Below are positions 1 through 8,127 of a DNA stretch of 64,000 nt, piece after piece. The notes under the pieces were generated by a model. It saw nothing but the letters and a program-made list of their open reading frames with translations. It was not told the origin of the DNA and did not search any database. Source of the stretch: Coprothermobacter proteolyticus DSM 5265. Its GTDB lineage: Bacteria > Coprothermobacterota > Coprothermobacteria > Coprothermobacterales > Coprothermobacteraceae. Both the position numbers and the translations under genes were made by a program. The DNA lies in NCBI RefSeq assembly GCF_000020945.1, contig NC_011295.1:992001-1056000 (forward strand). The letters run 5' to 3'. The first letter of the stretch is position 1, and each line of letters starts with the position of its first letter.

Positions 1-305
1 TAGGCACCTAAGCCCATGATCTGAGCACCTTCCTTTTCAAGTAGCTTGCCGGCTTTTATTATCTGCTTTACTGCATACTCTTGGTCCTGCATCATCATTT
101 TTGGTGTCATGGGAACTACTGCAAACCAACCATCTACTTCTTTACCAGTAAGAGACCTTACTCCAGTAACATGAGAAGCTATGTACGGACTGGCATACTT
201 GCCTGCCCATTCCACGACGCTGTCTGGTAGGTATCTAGTAAATCCTATATGACTCTTTATGTCCTCGATGGACAATGGATGCAACACAAAACCAAATTTA
301 GCCAT
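1..305 (-). CDS. Acyl-ACP-reductase-like dehydrogenase (COG5322 type), N-terminal part
   Basis: This gene reads leftward from ATG at 305 and is cut by the window edge, leaving 101 codons. The protein starts MAKFGFVLHPLS and later has the string AVKQIIKAGKLLEKEGAQI followed by MGLGA. That matches the N-terminal part of long-chain acyl-ACP reductases and the 'predicted amino acid dehydrogenase' family, where an I-x-K-A-x-x-x-A helix precedes a G-L-G nucleotide-binding turn. A GGAGGTG ribosome site lies about 10 bases before the start. It follows another dehydrogenase-like gene (418-1323) on the same strand with a 112-base gap, so the two probably form one unit. The substrate cannot be told from this fragment. 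Family is fairly sure; function is not. Confidence 0.6.
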   Translation of the reverse strand, partial: MAKFGFVLHPLSIEDIKSHIGFTRYLPDSVVEWAGKYASPYIASHVTGVRSLTGKEVDGWFAVVPMTPKMMMQDQEYAVKQIIKAGKLLEKEGAQIMGLGA

Positions 306-417
306 GCAACTATTCCACCTCCGGCGCTATGGCCACAGCAAAAATAACTTTGCCGCGATTCATTCTTCATCTTTTCCATTGTTAATTCTTTTACCATATC
401 TGCGATATTTTAATACT

Positions 418-1323
418 TTAATCTTCGTTAAGAACTCGAATAGTGGGACCTAAGTTAAGTTGGGCTATCAGTTTTTCGTATTCTGGATAATGAGGAGGGG
501 TACCAGGTTTGCCCAGCAGAGCAGTGAAAACGCCCTCCAGAACATTGGTTCCAAAACTTCTTCCCTCGATAACAGGCGTGGTAGTTATAAGAAGCGAAAC
601 ACCACGCTTTTTAAGTTCCTCCACGTTCTCAGAAGTGGTTGTATTTGTCAAAATGATCTTGCCCCGCAAGTCCTCCGGCATGTACTTGTCAATGTAAAGA
701 TAGTCGCCTGCTATGACATCAGCTTGTTTAAAGTATTGTACAAACTTCGGAGTGCGCTCCAGTTGTTTTGATCCGGTAGGGTATAACACAGTAAAAGGTA
801 GATTTGCAGCTATGGGGAGTATGACAGATCCAAGAGCACGCAGGCTGCCAATGGAATGAAGTGGTATGGCTATGTTTAAGGCGAACATGAGGTCACCGAT
901 TATTAGCTTTCCGCCATTCTTACTAATGGCTTCCACCATACCCCAGCGGTCCACACCACTGGTTATGAAAAAGGTCATTCCAGGACGGAAAATTCCTCTG
1001 AAAAAAAGATCATCCACTACTTTCCTTTCCAAGGTATGTTTTAGCCCTGAGCCGTCTACCACGGGAGTTATCTTAGCTGCTTGTTTTAACTTCTTTGCAT
1101 CCCTGATAACGTAGCGCTTCTCACCCAACCACAGGTAAAGATCTATACCCCCCAAACCAATGGCGTCGACCTTCCCGTCGAGCTCTCCAATCTTCTGAAC
1201 AGCTTTTTGCATGTCACCATCGGTTCCCACACGCTCCAATATAAACTCTTCTCCCAAGAACACGGCTTGCGCTGTGCTATCTCTTTTGGAAGAACCCAAA
1301 CTAACCGAAACCACATGCTTCAC
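418..1323 (-). CDS. Quinate/shikimate 5-dehydrogenase-like protein
   Basis: The 301-residue protein begins at GTG 1323, eight or nine bases after a clear AAGGAGG site. The reading frame stays open further upstream but that part crosses the promoter, so I reject the longer form. The text VSVSLGSSKRD near the N-terminus, GLGGIDLYLW, a conserved VDGSGLKHTLER block, an ITSGVDRWGM nucleotide-binding-like segment and a C-terminal LITTTPVIEGRSFGTNVLEG block are typical of proteins labelled quinate 5-dehydrogenase in thermophilic Firmicutes-like bacteria. The true substrate is uncertain for the whole family. It is first in an operon with the acyl-ACP-reductase-like gene, which suggests the two act on related or coupled substrates. 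Confidence 0.65.
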   Translation of the reverse strand: MKHVVSVSLGSSKRDSTAQAVFLGEEFILERVGTDGDMQKAVQKIGELDGKVDAIGLGGIDLYLWLGEKRYVIRDAKKLKQAAKITPVVDGSGLKHTLERKVVDDLFFRGIFRPGMTFFITSGVDRWGMVEAISKNGGKLIIGDLMFALNIAIPLHSIGSLRALGSVILPIAANLPFTVLYPTGSKQLERTPKFVQYFKQADVIAGDYLYIDKYMPEDLRGKIILTNTTTSENVEELKKRGVSLLITTTPVIEGRSFGTNVLEGVFTALLGKPGTPPHYPEYEKLIAQLNLGPTIRVLNED

Positions 1324-1363
1324 AGCAGTAGCCTCCTTTTGTTTAAAAGAAATAGGCTTAAGT

Positions 1364-1391
1364 ATTATAAACCCTAAAGAGCCTGCTACAA
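1364..1391 (-). promoter_or_regulatory. Promoter of the quinate-dehydrogenase-like gene
   Basis: On the minus strand TTGTAG (1391-1386) and a perfect TATAAT (1369-1364) are separated by 16 bases. The transcript would carry a leader of about 35 bases containing the AAGGAGG site before GTG 1323. The region overlaps the start signals of the divergent amidohydrolase gene. Confidence 0.6.
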
Positions 1392-1398
1392 TTGTTTT
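1387..1398 (+). promoter_or_regulatory. -10 element placing the amidohydrolase start at +1
   Basis: TACAAT (1387-1392) is followed by six bases and then ATG 1399, so transcription would start at the start codon. No ribosome site precedes the ATG. I see no convincing -35. A second candidate, TTGTTT (1339-1344) with TATTAT (1363-1368) and an 18-base spacer, would give a leader of about 24 bases that also lacks a ribosome site. Confidence 0.5.
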
Positions 1399-2499
1399 AT
1401 GGAAAACAATCAAATGAAGTTTGCAGACCTTCACCTTCATGCGTGGACTTACAGCGCACTTAACCTGTTTCCAGACCTTTCCAAGTGTACTAGCTTCGAA
1501 GAAATAGAAGAAACGCTGAGAGCACATCCTTTGAACAATTGGTACGTTGGAGTCAGGTTTAATCAAGAGTTCCTAAAAGAGAAACAAATCCCGTCAAAAG
1601 CCATGCTCGATTCATGGTTCCCAGACCATCCTGCCCTTTTGGTGAGGACATGCCTTCACTTAGCAGTACTGAACACAAAAGCCATGGAACAGCTTGGGTT
1701 TAATGCACCTTCAGGCGTGCTCTTAGAGGAAGAAGTCTTTAATCTTATGGAGAAGTTTATTGAAGTAAATGCTATTCCAAAGCAGGAAGTGCTGGAAAAA
1801 GGTGTTCGTAGGCTCAGTGAATTTGGCATAACAAAGTTCGTTGACATGCATGTAACCAAAGAAAACGTGAGTCTTTTAGCTGGATTCCCCTTCTACACCT
1901 CAGATCCCGAGCTGTTAAGTGATGCTTTGGGACTAAAGGTATTTTTAGACGGTTCACTAGGAGCACGTACAGCTGCTTTAACAAAGGAATACAGTGATGA
2001 TCCACGAAATTATGGCAAGCTAAACCACACTGATGAAGAGCTTTTTTCCTTGGTGGAGCTAGCCCACAAGAAGGACAAACCAGTAGCACTACATGCCATC
2101 GGAGATAGAGCCATAGATCAAGCCTTAAGTGTACTAAAGAAATCAAGACACCCATTAGATAGAATAGAACACCTGCAAATAACACGTTTAGATCAGATAG
2201 AAGAGCTGGCCAAACTCGAGATAGCAGCATGCATACAACCCATTTTCTCAAAGGAACTCCCTTGGGCTACTGAGCGTGTGGGCAATCGGATTGAAACAAG
2301 CTATGCGTGGGGACTTATGAAGGATTATGGCGTAAAACTACTAGTGGGCAGTGACGCTCCTGTGGACGACGTGAGCCCTTTCGAAGCTGCTAAAGTGGTA
2401 GACGAACTTCAAGGCCCTCACCACTTGGATAAGGATTTTGTGCTGAAACTCTATTCGTCAGATAACTTCGATTTCTATGGGTGGGAAAGACAAACCTAA
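1399..2499 (+). CDS. Metal-dependent amidohydrolase (YtcJ-like)
   Basis: This 366-residue protein belongs to the amidohydrolase superfamily. The N-terminal DLHLHAW supplies the H-x-H metal ligands, the middle has VALHAIGDRAID and RIEHLQ with the further His ligands, and VGSDAPVDDVSPFEA near residue 320 gives the late catalytic Asp. This order is that of the YtcJ/COG1574 group, whose members hydrolyse C-N bonds of exo-enzyme type substrates; the family average is longer (about 500 residues), so this one has lost much of the beta-sandwich domain. I chose ATG 1399 because of the -10 spacing; ATG 1414 is an alternative. The 3' end overlaps the next gene by 23 bases. Substrate is unknown. Confidence 0.75.
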   Translation: MENNQMKFADLHLHAWTYSALNLFPDLSKCTSFEEIEETLRAHPLNNWYVGVRFNQEFLKEKQIPSKAMLDSWFPDHPALLVRTCLHLAVLNTKAMEQLGFNAPSGVLLEEEVFNLMEKFIEVNAIPKQEVLEKGVRRLSEFGITKFVDMHVTKENVSLLAGFPFYTSDPELLSDALGLKVFLDGSLGARTAALTKEYSDDPRNYGKLNHTDEELFSLVELAHKKDKPVALHAIGDRAIDQALSVLKKSRHPLDRIEHLQITRLDQIEELAKLEIAACIQPIFSKELPWATERVGNRIETSYAWGLMKDYGVKLLVGSDAPVDDVSPFEAAKVVDELQGPHHLDKDFVLKLYSSDNFDFYGWERQT

Positions 2500-3004
2500 C
2501 CCAAAGGTACAGCTTCTAATCTTCATAGTAAAGGCACTAACTTTAGCAATCTGGTTTGCTACATTGGTTAGCTTTCTTTTAGCAAAACCAGGTGCACAAA
2601 ACAAGAATGTACTTACTTACTTGCTTACAGGTAGTACTCAGCTAAAGCTCACCGAAATGGAAATGCTTCACATGCAAGATGTAAGAACCTGGTTTTTGGT
2701 GCTCGAGCTTGCATCATTTGTGTGGGTCATACCACAAGATGTCTACCCTGGACGAAGAACAAGCGTGATCATTTTATTGCTTACGCTGGGCTTTGTCACT
2801 ATTACCCTGCTACGTTTTGACACTGTCTGGAACTATATACATCATGTCCTATTTAGAAATCAGCTTTGGATTCTTCCTATCGATTCCTATCTTATTGAAC
2901 ATTTTTTTGACACATTTTTTCCAGCCGTGGTCTCAGGCTTTGGCATTTGGATTCTTCTTTGGTTAAAAACACTTCTACCTATCTCTGGCAATAGTAGAAT
3001 GTAA
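2477..3004 (+). CDS. Integral membrane protein, DUF1461/TIGR01906 type
   Basis: The 175-residue protein has four predicted membrane helices (near residues 11-36, 70-90, 95-115 and 147-168). The loop text YLLTGSTQLKLTEMEMLHM and the following DVRTWF resembles the conserved extracellular motif of the TIGR01906 integral membrane family, with E-x-x-H-M-x-D-V. No enzymatic role is established for that family. The gene starts inside the 3' end of the amidohydrolase gene, so it is translationally coupled. There is no strong ribosome site, in keeping with reinitiation. Confidence 0.6.
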   Translation: MGGKDKPNPKVQLLIFIVKALTLAIWFATLVSFLLAKPGAQNKNVLTYLLTGSTQLKLTEMEMLHMQDVRTWFLVLELASFVWVIPQDVYPGRRTSVIILLLTLGFVTITLLRFDTVWNYIHHVLFRNQLWILPIDSYLIEHFFDTFFPAVVSGFGIWILLWLKTLLPISGNSRM

Positions 3005-3023
3005 TCACCATGCCGGTGCAGGG

Positions 3024-4604
3024 GTGAGGAAACTGAAAAAACAATTCGCTTCGCGCTTTATGATCTCTTTTGCTGCTTTGCTAGTATTCTTCTTGTTTAT
3101 TGTGGCTAAACCCGCTTTTGGTATAACCATAGGCGTTCCTGACGAACTTTTAACAGGCTTACCGTTGGCCGAGCTGCACACTTTTGGCAAAGGCGTTCTA
3201 ACGTTGTTTGCCGGGTATACGGGCGTTGAACCAAACATAGTTGAAGAACCACTAGATCAGTTAATGCAACAGCTCATACAGGGTGATATTGATGCAGTAC
3301 TGAGCAGGCCCCGAACAGGTATTACAGAATCCGATGCTTATTTTGAAGGTTCCCCACTGGCTACAGTCTCTACAACCCTACCTGCTCACGGCGGCTTTAT
3401 TTGCTTGCCAACAACTTCAGAAAACTTAAGAATAGCCAAAAGCTTACAACTGGGGCTTTCAGCTACCTCTGCGTGCACAGCATCAATGGATGTGGAATTA
3501 ACTCTGGTCCCAGTTTACGCAAAGACTCAGCAAGGGATTCTCTTCCAAAACAAATTTGAAGAGTTCCTTGTTCGCAATTACGATGCTGTTTCATTGGTTG
3601 CCAAATCGGCGGGATTTACGCCTTTAAAACCTACTCTGGCAAACCTGTTCTGGAGCAGTCCGTGGTCATGGCTTCTTTTGTTTTTATCAGTGCTTCTTTT
3701 GTTCATACTGGGAGTCCTGCTTTTTGAGCTCAGGAAAGAAAACCGACATTACAAAGATGAAAATCGTTTGCAGCTTGAAAAACTGTCAACCGTGCAATCA
3801 CGACTACTTGATTTACAACATCAAATGAGAATCCTGGTTGATGATAATACTTTACTTACGGAACAGAAAGAAAAGTGGGCACAGGCACAAAAAGGCTTGG
3901 AGATTTACATAAGTGCGTTCAAAGAATTGCTTAAGCAGTTGGAAGTTTTAGGAAACATTGGAAAAGCAGATTCCTTATCTGCTGAATTCATTGATCAGAT
4001 GTGTAATAGGATGAAAACTTCCTTTTCAGCGAAAGAAGTAGCTCTTTACCTCTACAACCCAAAGGAATACAAGTACATTCTCGCTGGCGGACACGTAGAG
4101 GGCATCGAGCCAGTTTTAGCCATGACTGATCCCATGGTTTATGTTTCCTCCCAGCCAGGCAATGTGGTTGAGAAAAATGTTGCAGAAGAGAAAGTACTCA
4201 TAGGTACTTTGGGAAGTTTCGAAACCGAGAATGGCTTTGTCATAGTAAAGGATCCAGCCATTCCTAATCCAAATCAGCTACTTTCAGCGCTATGTAACAC
4301 ATTGTACTTGGTTATAGCCCTCCATAGGAGCAACTCCAGAGTCTCCAACATGGAACAAGCACTATCGCAGCTGGAGAAACTTGAAGGAGCAAGGGCACGT
4401 GAAGATTTCATCGCTACGCTTAACCATGCTGGATTCACCATAATTGAAGATTTATCAGATACAAACGTGGGCAACTTCAAGGGGCGCCTAATACATTTGG
4501 ATAGTGCCAAAATAGCATTGGTTGCCCCGGAGAATTGGCCAAATGAACTCGACTTCATACTACTGCACCTGGTAGAAGAGGCTTTATCGAATACAGCTGA
4601 GTAG
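3024..4604 (+). CDS. Membrane sensor-like protein: binding-protein domain, coiled coil, GAF-like domain
   Basis: I do not recognise this as a named family. The 526-residue protein has an N-terminal signal or anchor (residues 12-33), a periplasmic region of about 180 residues with the flavour of a solute-binding-protein domain (GVPDELLTGLPLAELHTFG, DQLMQQLIQGDIDAVLSRP), one membrane helix at 213-235, a long charged coiled coil at about 240-310, and a C-terminal cytoplasmic GAF-like alpha/beta domain. There is no histidine kinase, GGDEF or HD module, so its output would be by protein contact. Start is GTG 3024 with a weak AGGGG site; ATG 3060 is possible. It follows the DUF1461 gene by 19 bases. 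Confidence 0.5.
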   Translation: MRKLKKQFASRFMISFAALLVFFLFIVAKPAFGITIGVPDELLTGLPLAELHTFGKGVLTLFAGYTGVEPNIVEEPLDQLMQQLIQGDIDAVLSRPRTGITESDAYFEGSPLATVSTTLPAHGGFICLPTTSENLRIAKSLQLGLSATSACTASMDVELTLVPVYAKTQQGILFQNKFEEFLVRNYDAVSLVAKSAGFTPLKPTLANLFWSSPWSWLLLFLSVLLLFILGVLLFELRKENRHYKDENRLQLEKLSTVQSRLLDLQHQMRILVDDNTLLTEQKEKWAQAQKGLEIYISAFKELLKQLEVLGNIGKADSLSAEFIDQMCNRMKTSFSAKEVALYLYNPKEYKYILAGGHVEGIEPVLAMTDPMVYVSSQPGNVVEKNVAEEKVLIGTLGSFETENGFVIVKDPAIPNPNQLLSALCNTLYLVIALHRSNSRVSNMEQALSQLEKLEGARAREDFIATLNHAGFTIIEDLSDTNVGNFKGRLIHLDSAKIALVAPENWPNELDFILLHLVEEALSNTAE

Positions 4605-4892
4605 TTATGAAGATTAACTTTAAACTCTTTTCAGTTTTTCCACAACTGGTATTAGAAGGTTATAATAGGTGTTAATGTTTACAGAACAGTGGAATGAGTG
4701 TTGATGTTGTCAACATTTAATTCATTCGGAGATGCGAGAACAAGGAATAGAACGTATGCCAAGAAGGTATTACCTCTGCTGCAAAGCCACTGGTGGGTAA
4801 GCCCATAAACACTCAGAGGCATACGTGTGGTGCACAGCAATGCAAGGAAGAGAGGAAAAAAATAATGCCCGAAATTATAAAAAGGTGGTGCC
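4605..4892 (+). other. Structured 5' leader upstream of topB operon
   Basis: No gene fits here. TATAAT near 4662 could be a -10, giving a leader of about 220 bases. The leader holds an imperfect hairpin (GAATGA 4692-4697 with TCATTC 4722-4727; ATGTTG 4704-4709 with CAACAT 4711-4716). It also has a larger domain closed by CGTATGCC (4753-4760) and GGCATACG (4818-4825), with an inner CCTCTG/CAGAGG pair (4773-4778, 4814-4819) and a small TGGG-TAAG-CCCA hairpin. This does not match any riboswitch consensus I know well. A ribosome site AAGGTGG precedes topB. Confidence 0.4.
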
Positions 4893-6950
4893 ATGTCCAT
4901 ACTGATTGTTACTGAAAAACCTTCTGTGGCGCGTCAAATCGCGGCTGCACTGGGAAAACCTAAAAAAGAAGGAAATCATTTGGTAGTGGGTGAGTATGTC
5001 ATAGCCCATGCCATGGGACATTTGCTTCAGTTCGCATACCCGGAACATTATGGCGAGCGATATAAAAAGTGGCGCTTGGAAGATTTACCCATAATGCCAA
5101 AGGAAGATGAATGGCAACTAGTGCCCATCAGCAAAACAGCTGTTAAACAACTCGAAGAAATAAAGACGCTGTGGGCGAAAGCCGATATGGTTATAAGTGC
5201 AACTGACGCCGGACGGGAAGGAGAACTCATATTTCGCCTGATCCAGCAGTATGTGGGTATAGAAAAACCCATAAAGAGGCTATGGCTTCAATCCTTAACC
5301 AAAGAAACCATTAGAGAACAGATAAAGCAACTTCTGGATTTATCTGAACTTGATAATCTTTACGCCTCTGCTTTGGCTAGAGCAAAAGCCGACTGGCTCG
5401 TAGGTATAAATGCTTCAAGAGCTTTCACGGTGGTCTCCAAAAAAGAAGTGTTTTCCATTGGCAGGGTGCAAACGCCTACTTTGGCCATTCTAGTAGACAG
5501 GGAAAAAGAAATACAGAGCTTTGTACCCCGTATTTACTACAAGGTAAAAGTTCGTTTTGAAGTAGAAGGGAAAAGCTTCTGGGCAGAGAGTGTTAAGGAG
5601 TACGATCAAGAAGAAGCCGAAAAGCTTGCTGAAGAGCTAATAGGAAAAACTCTCATTGTTACTGAACAAACTGAAGAACAAGCAAAGATTAATCCACCTT
5701 TACTGCCTGATTTAGGCGATTTACAAAAATTCACTTCCAGATCGTTCAAATGGTCGGCTCAAAAAACGCTCAAAATATTGCAGAAGCTATACGAAAACGC
5801 TCTCATCACCTACCCTAGAACTGACTCACGCTACCTGCCTACGGACATGAAAAAGCAAGTGATAGGAACAGCGAATCAGCTGGAACCGTTATTTGCAAAA
5901 GGCAACTGGGAATACGTTAAAAAACTAAACAACCGTGGACGCATTTTTAACAACGCTCGAGTCACAGACCACTTCGCTATCATACCCACAGGAAAAATCA
6001 AAGAACTAAAAGGTGACGATGAAAAAATGTTTAACTACGTGGTAGATCGTTTCCTAGCTGCATTTTATCCACCAGCTCTAGAAACTCATCAAAAAACCGT
6101 ATTTAGCTATGGAAACCACCTCTTTGAATATGCAGCCGTCAGGGTCGATGACCCTTCTTGGTACACAATACTGGGTGGTAAAGAAAGTCAAGAACTGCTA
6201 CCAAAAATCGCCGAAGTTATGGTTTTGGAAACATCAGCAGAAAAAAGACAAACAAGGCCGGCACCCAGGTTTACAGACGGTATGCTCATAGCAGCCATGG
6301 AAACAGCTGGAAAACTAGTGGAATCAGAAGAATTGGCAGAAATACTAAAGGAAAAAGGCATCGGAACACCAGCCACACGCGCAGAAATCATAGAACGGCT
6401 CATAGAAATGGGTTATGTGCAAAGAAATGGACCTCAACTAATTCCCACCTCCAAGGGGATTATGTTAATCGATGCCCTGCGCGAAGTAAAACTTCAGAGC
6501 TTAACTGAACCTGAGTTAACTGGCGAGTGGGAACGGCGACTGGGTCTCATCGAAAAAGGAAAAGAGACACCTGAAAGCTTCATGTGGTCCATTGAAGAAT
6601 ATGTCAAGGACGTTGTGCAAACCTTGTCTAAGGAAGAAAGCTCAAAAACCTTGAAAAGCAAACAGAACATGCCCATTGCCAAGTGTCCCTTCTGTGATGG
6701 CTATATCTTGGAAGGCCAAAAATCGTATTATTGCAGCAACTGGAAAGAAGGCTGCAAATTCAGGGTGTGGAAGAACATGAACGGAGGAGTCATTACTGCT
6801 GACGATGTTAGACGCTTAGTCGCAGAAGGTAGGACAAGACTAAAACGGTTCAGGTCAAAAGCTGGTAAAGCCTATAGAGCTTTTGTTGTGCTAAAGGACG
6901 GAGAAGTGGTAATTGAATTCCCAACTAGGAAGAAAAAAGATGGTGAGTGA
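4893..6950 (+). CDS. topB: DNA topoisomerase III
   Basis: This type IA topoisomerase has 685 residues and relaxes or decatenates DNA by single-strand passage. The Toprim domain opens with ILIVTEKPSVARQIAAALG and carries SATDAGREGELIFRL. The active-site tyrosine sits in ALITYPRTDSRYLP, and SIGRVQTPTL is the conserved strand-gate motif. After about residue 590 comes a C-terminal zinc-ribbon-like segment with CPFC and CSNWKEGC, then a TopB-type tail. Length and motif order fit TopB rather than TopA. It is the first gene of an operon running through moaD, moaE and an HD protein, an unusual partnership. The start has AAGGTGG seven bases upstream. Confidence 0.9.
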   Translation: MSILIVTEKPSVARQIAAALGKPKKEGNHLVVGEYVIAHAMGHLLQFAYPEHYGERYKKWRLEDLPIMPKEDEWQLVPISKTAVKQLEEIKTLWAKADMVISATDAGREGELIFRLIQQYVGIEKPIKRLWLQSLTKETIREQIKQLLDLSELDNLYASALARAKADWLVGINASRAFTVVSKKEVFSIGRVQTPTLAILVDREKEIQSFVPRIYYKVKVRFEVEGKSFWAESVKEYDQEEAEKLAEELIGKTLIVTEQTEEQAKINPPLLPDLGDLQKFTSRSFKWSAQKTLKILQKLYENALITYPRTDSRYLPTDMKKQVIGTANQLEPLFAKGNWEYVKKLNNRGRIFNNARVTDHFAIIPTGKIKELKGDDEKMFNYVVDRFLAAFYPPALETHQKTVFSYGNHLFEYAAVRVDDPSWYTILGGKESQELLPKIAEVMVLETSAEKRQTRPAPRFTDGMLIAAMETAGKLVESEELAEILKEKGIGTPATRAEIIERLIEMGYVQRNGPQLIPTSKGIMLIDALREVKLQSLTEPELTGEWERRLGLIEKGKETPESFMWSIEEYVKDVVQTLSKEESSKTLKSKQNMPIAKCPFCDGYILEGQKSYYCSNWKEGCKFRVWKNMNGGVITADDVRRLVAEGRTRLKRFRSKAGKAYRAFVVLKDGEVVIEFPTRKKKDGE

Positions 6951-6954
6951 TGAG

Positions 6955-7170
6955 ATGGTAAAGGTGAAATTCTTTGGGAAATTTGCTGATTCACATGGAA
7001 CGGAGCTACTGCTAGAAAATGCTAAAGGGAAAACGATTCAGGAATTACTTATAGAATTAAATGTGGAAGGTGCTTATATGCTAGCCGTGAATGGAGCACT
7101 GGTTTCTTGCAATGTTACACTTGAAGACGGCGATGAATTGGCAGTTATGCCACCTGTGGGAGGTGGATAG
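6955..7170 (+). CDS. moaD: MoaD-like sulfur carrier, molybdopterin synthase small subunit
   Basis: This 71-residue ubiquitin-fold protein ends in VGGG, the double-glycine tail that is adenylated and thiocarboxylated to donate sulfur to molybdopterin. The body reads VKVKFFGKFADSHGTE at the start and LEDGDELAVMPPVGGG at the end, as in MoaD. It starts five bases after the topB stop, with GGTGA just upstream, and the moaE gene follows after one base. ATG 6940, which would overlap topB, is an alternative start. The product likely serves the Mo/W enzyme encoded at 59.6-61.4 kb, or a tungsten enzyme elsewhere. Confidence 0.85.
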   Translation: MVKVKFFGKFADSHGTELLLENAKGKTIQELLIELNVEGAYMLAVNGALVSCNVTLEDGDELAVMPPVGGG

Positions 7171-7171
7171 A

Positions 7172-7564
7172 TTGGAAAAAGCCATCATAACCAAGGACCC
7201 ATTAGCAGTGCCAACTATGGAAGATACAAACATGGGCTCTTTCATAGTTTTTCAAGGAAAGGTAAGAAACCATTCTGAGAATGGTGAAGTTCAAGCCATA
7301 GAGTATTCAGCATACGAAGAGTTAGCGCTTTCGCAACTGCGAAAAATTGTGCAGGAGACTGAAGAAAAATACAGCGTTACAGTGTACGCCGCGCACAGAA
7401 TTGGTAGATTGAATGTTGGAGAAACGGCTTTGGTTGTTGCAACACTTTCGTCCCACAGACAAGAGGGCTTCTTGGCAACCATGGAGATCATCGACCGTAT
7501 AAAAAAAGAGGTACCTATTTGGAAAAAAGAAATATTAACAGATGGGAGGGCGGTTTGGCTTTGA
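7172..7564 (+). CDS. moaE: Molybdopterin synthase catalytic subunit MoaE
   Basis: This 130-residue subunit converts precursor Z (cPMP) to molybdopterin using MoaD thiocarboxylate. Visible motifs are GSFIVFQGKVRNH near the N-terminus, AAHRIGRLNVGETAL, SSHRQEGF, and the C-terminal VPIWKKEIL with the two lysines needed for catalysis. The start is TTG 7172, chosen because GGAGGTGG ends six bases upstream and because the family begins near that point; an upstream ATG in frame would run through moaD. The last four bases (TTGA) overlap the start of the HD gene. Confidence 0.88.
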   Translation: MEKAIITKDPLAVPTMEDTNMGSFIVFQGKVRNHSENGEVQAIEYSAYEELALSQLRKIVQETEEKYSVTVYAAHRIGRLNVGETALVVATLSSHRQEGFLATMEIIDRIKKEVPIWKKEILTDGRAVWL

Positions 7565-8115
7565 TAACAAGGGAAGAAGCACTTCAAGAGGTAAGAAAAC
7601 ATATCAAGAACGAGAACATGATCAGACACATGCTAGCTACGGAAGCTGCCATGAAGAAGCTTGCTCAGTACTTTAATGAGGATGTAGAGTTGTGGGGACT
7701 GACAGGCTTGCTTCACGACATCGATACTGAAATCACCAACGAAGACCCCGTTGAACACAGTAAAGTGGGATACGACATGGCAAAAAATCTAGGCTTACCA
7801 GAAGAAGCCGCAAGAGCCATTTTAACTCACAACGAGGCACATGGTATTGAGCCCGATAGTTTGATGGGCAAGGTGTTAAAAGCCGTAGACCCATTGACAG
7901 GCCTGATCACGGCGGTAGCCTTAGTAATGCCTGACAAGAAGCTATCCAGTGTTACACCCGAAAGAGTGCTTAAAAGATTTAAAGAGAAACGTTTCGCTGC
8001 TGGGGCAAATCGAGAACAAATTGCCACATGCGAGGAGTTTGGCCTTAGTTTGGGAGAATTTGTGAGTCTGGTATTACAAGCAATGCAAGAAATATCTGAA
8101 GACCTGGGTTTGTAG
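7561..8115 (+). CDS. HD-domain (HDIG-type) hydrolase
   Basis: The 184-residue protein is an HD-superfamily metal phosphohydrolase-like protein. NMIRHMLATE and LWGLTGLLHDIDTE give the H...HD metal-binding pattern, and AILTHNEAHG provides the later ligand. Such short HDIG proteins are common and mostly of unknown substrate (nucleotides or phosphomonoesters). I start it at TTG 7561, which overlaps the moaE stop as TTGA and lies 10 bases from GGGAGGG; TTG 7555 is possible. It is fourth in the topB operon. Confidence 0.75.
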   Translation: MITREEALQEVRKHIKNENMIRHMLATEAAMKKLAQYFNEDVELWGLTGLLHDIDTEITNEDPVEHSKVGYDMAKNLGLPEEAARAILTHNEAHGIEPDSLMGKVLKAVDPLTGLITAVALVMPDKKLSSVTPERVLKRFKEKRFAAGANREQIATCEEFGLSLGEFVSLVLQAMQEISEDLGL

Positions 8116-8127
8116 AGGGAGGTAATT

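Noticed and set aside
418-1566. Longer 382-residue form of the quinate-dehydrogenase-like gene
   Set aside because: The extra N-terminal part runs through the promoter and the divergent gene, and is not like the family; GTG 1323 has a proper ribosome site.
1814-2251. 145-codon minus-strand frame
   Set aside because: It lies wholly within the amidohydrolase gene, whose motifs are clear, and has no promoter, ribosome site or domain text.
4753-4825. GCCACTG in the topB leader as a cobalamin or cyclic-di-GMP riboswitch
   Set aside because: Only short resemblance (GCCACTG, GCAAAGCC). The other conserved cobalamin or GEMM blocks are missing.
4679-4900. 73-codon minus-strand frame across the topB leader
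   Set aside because: It has no ribosome site and ends in the leader; the region looks like structured RNA on the plus strand instead.
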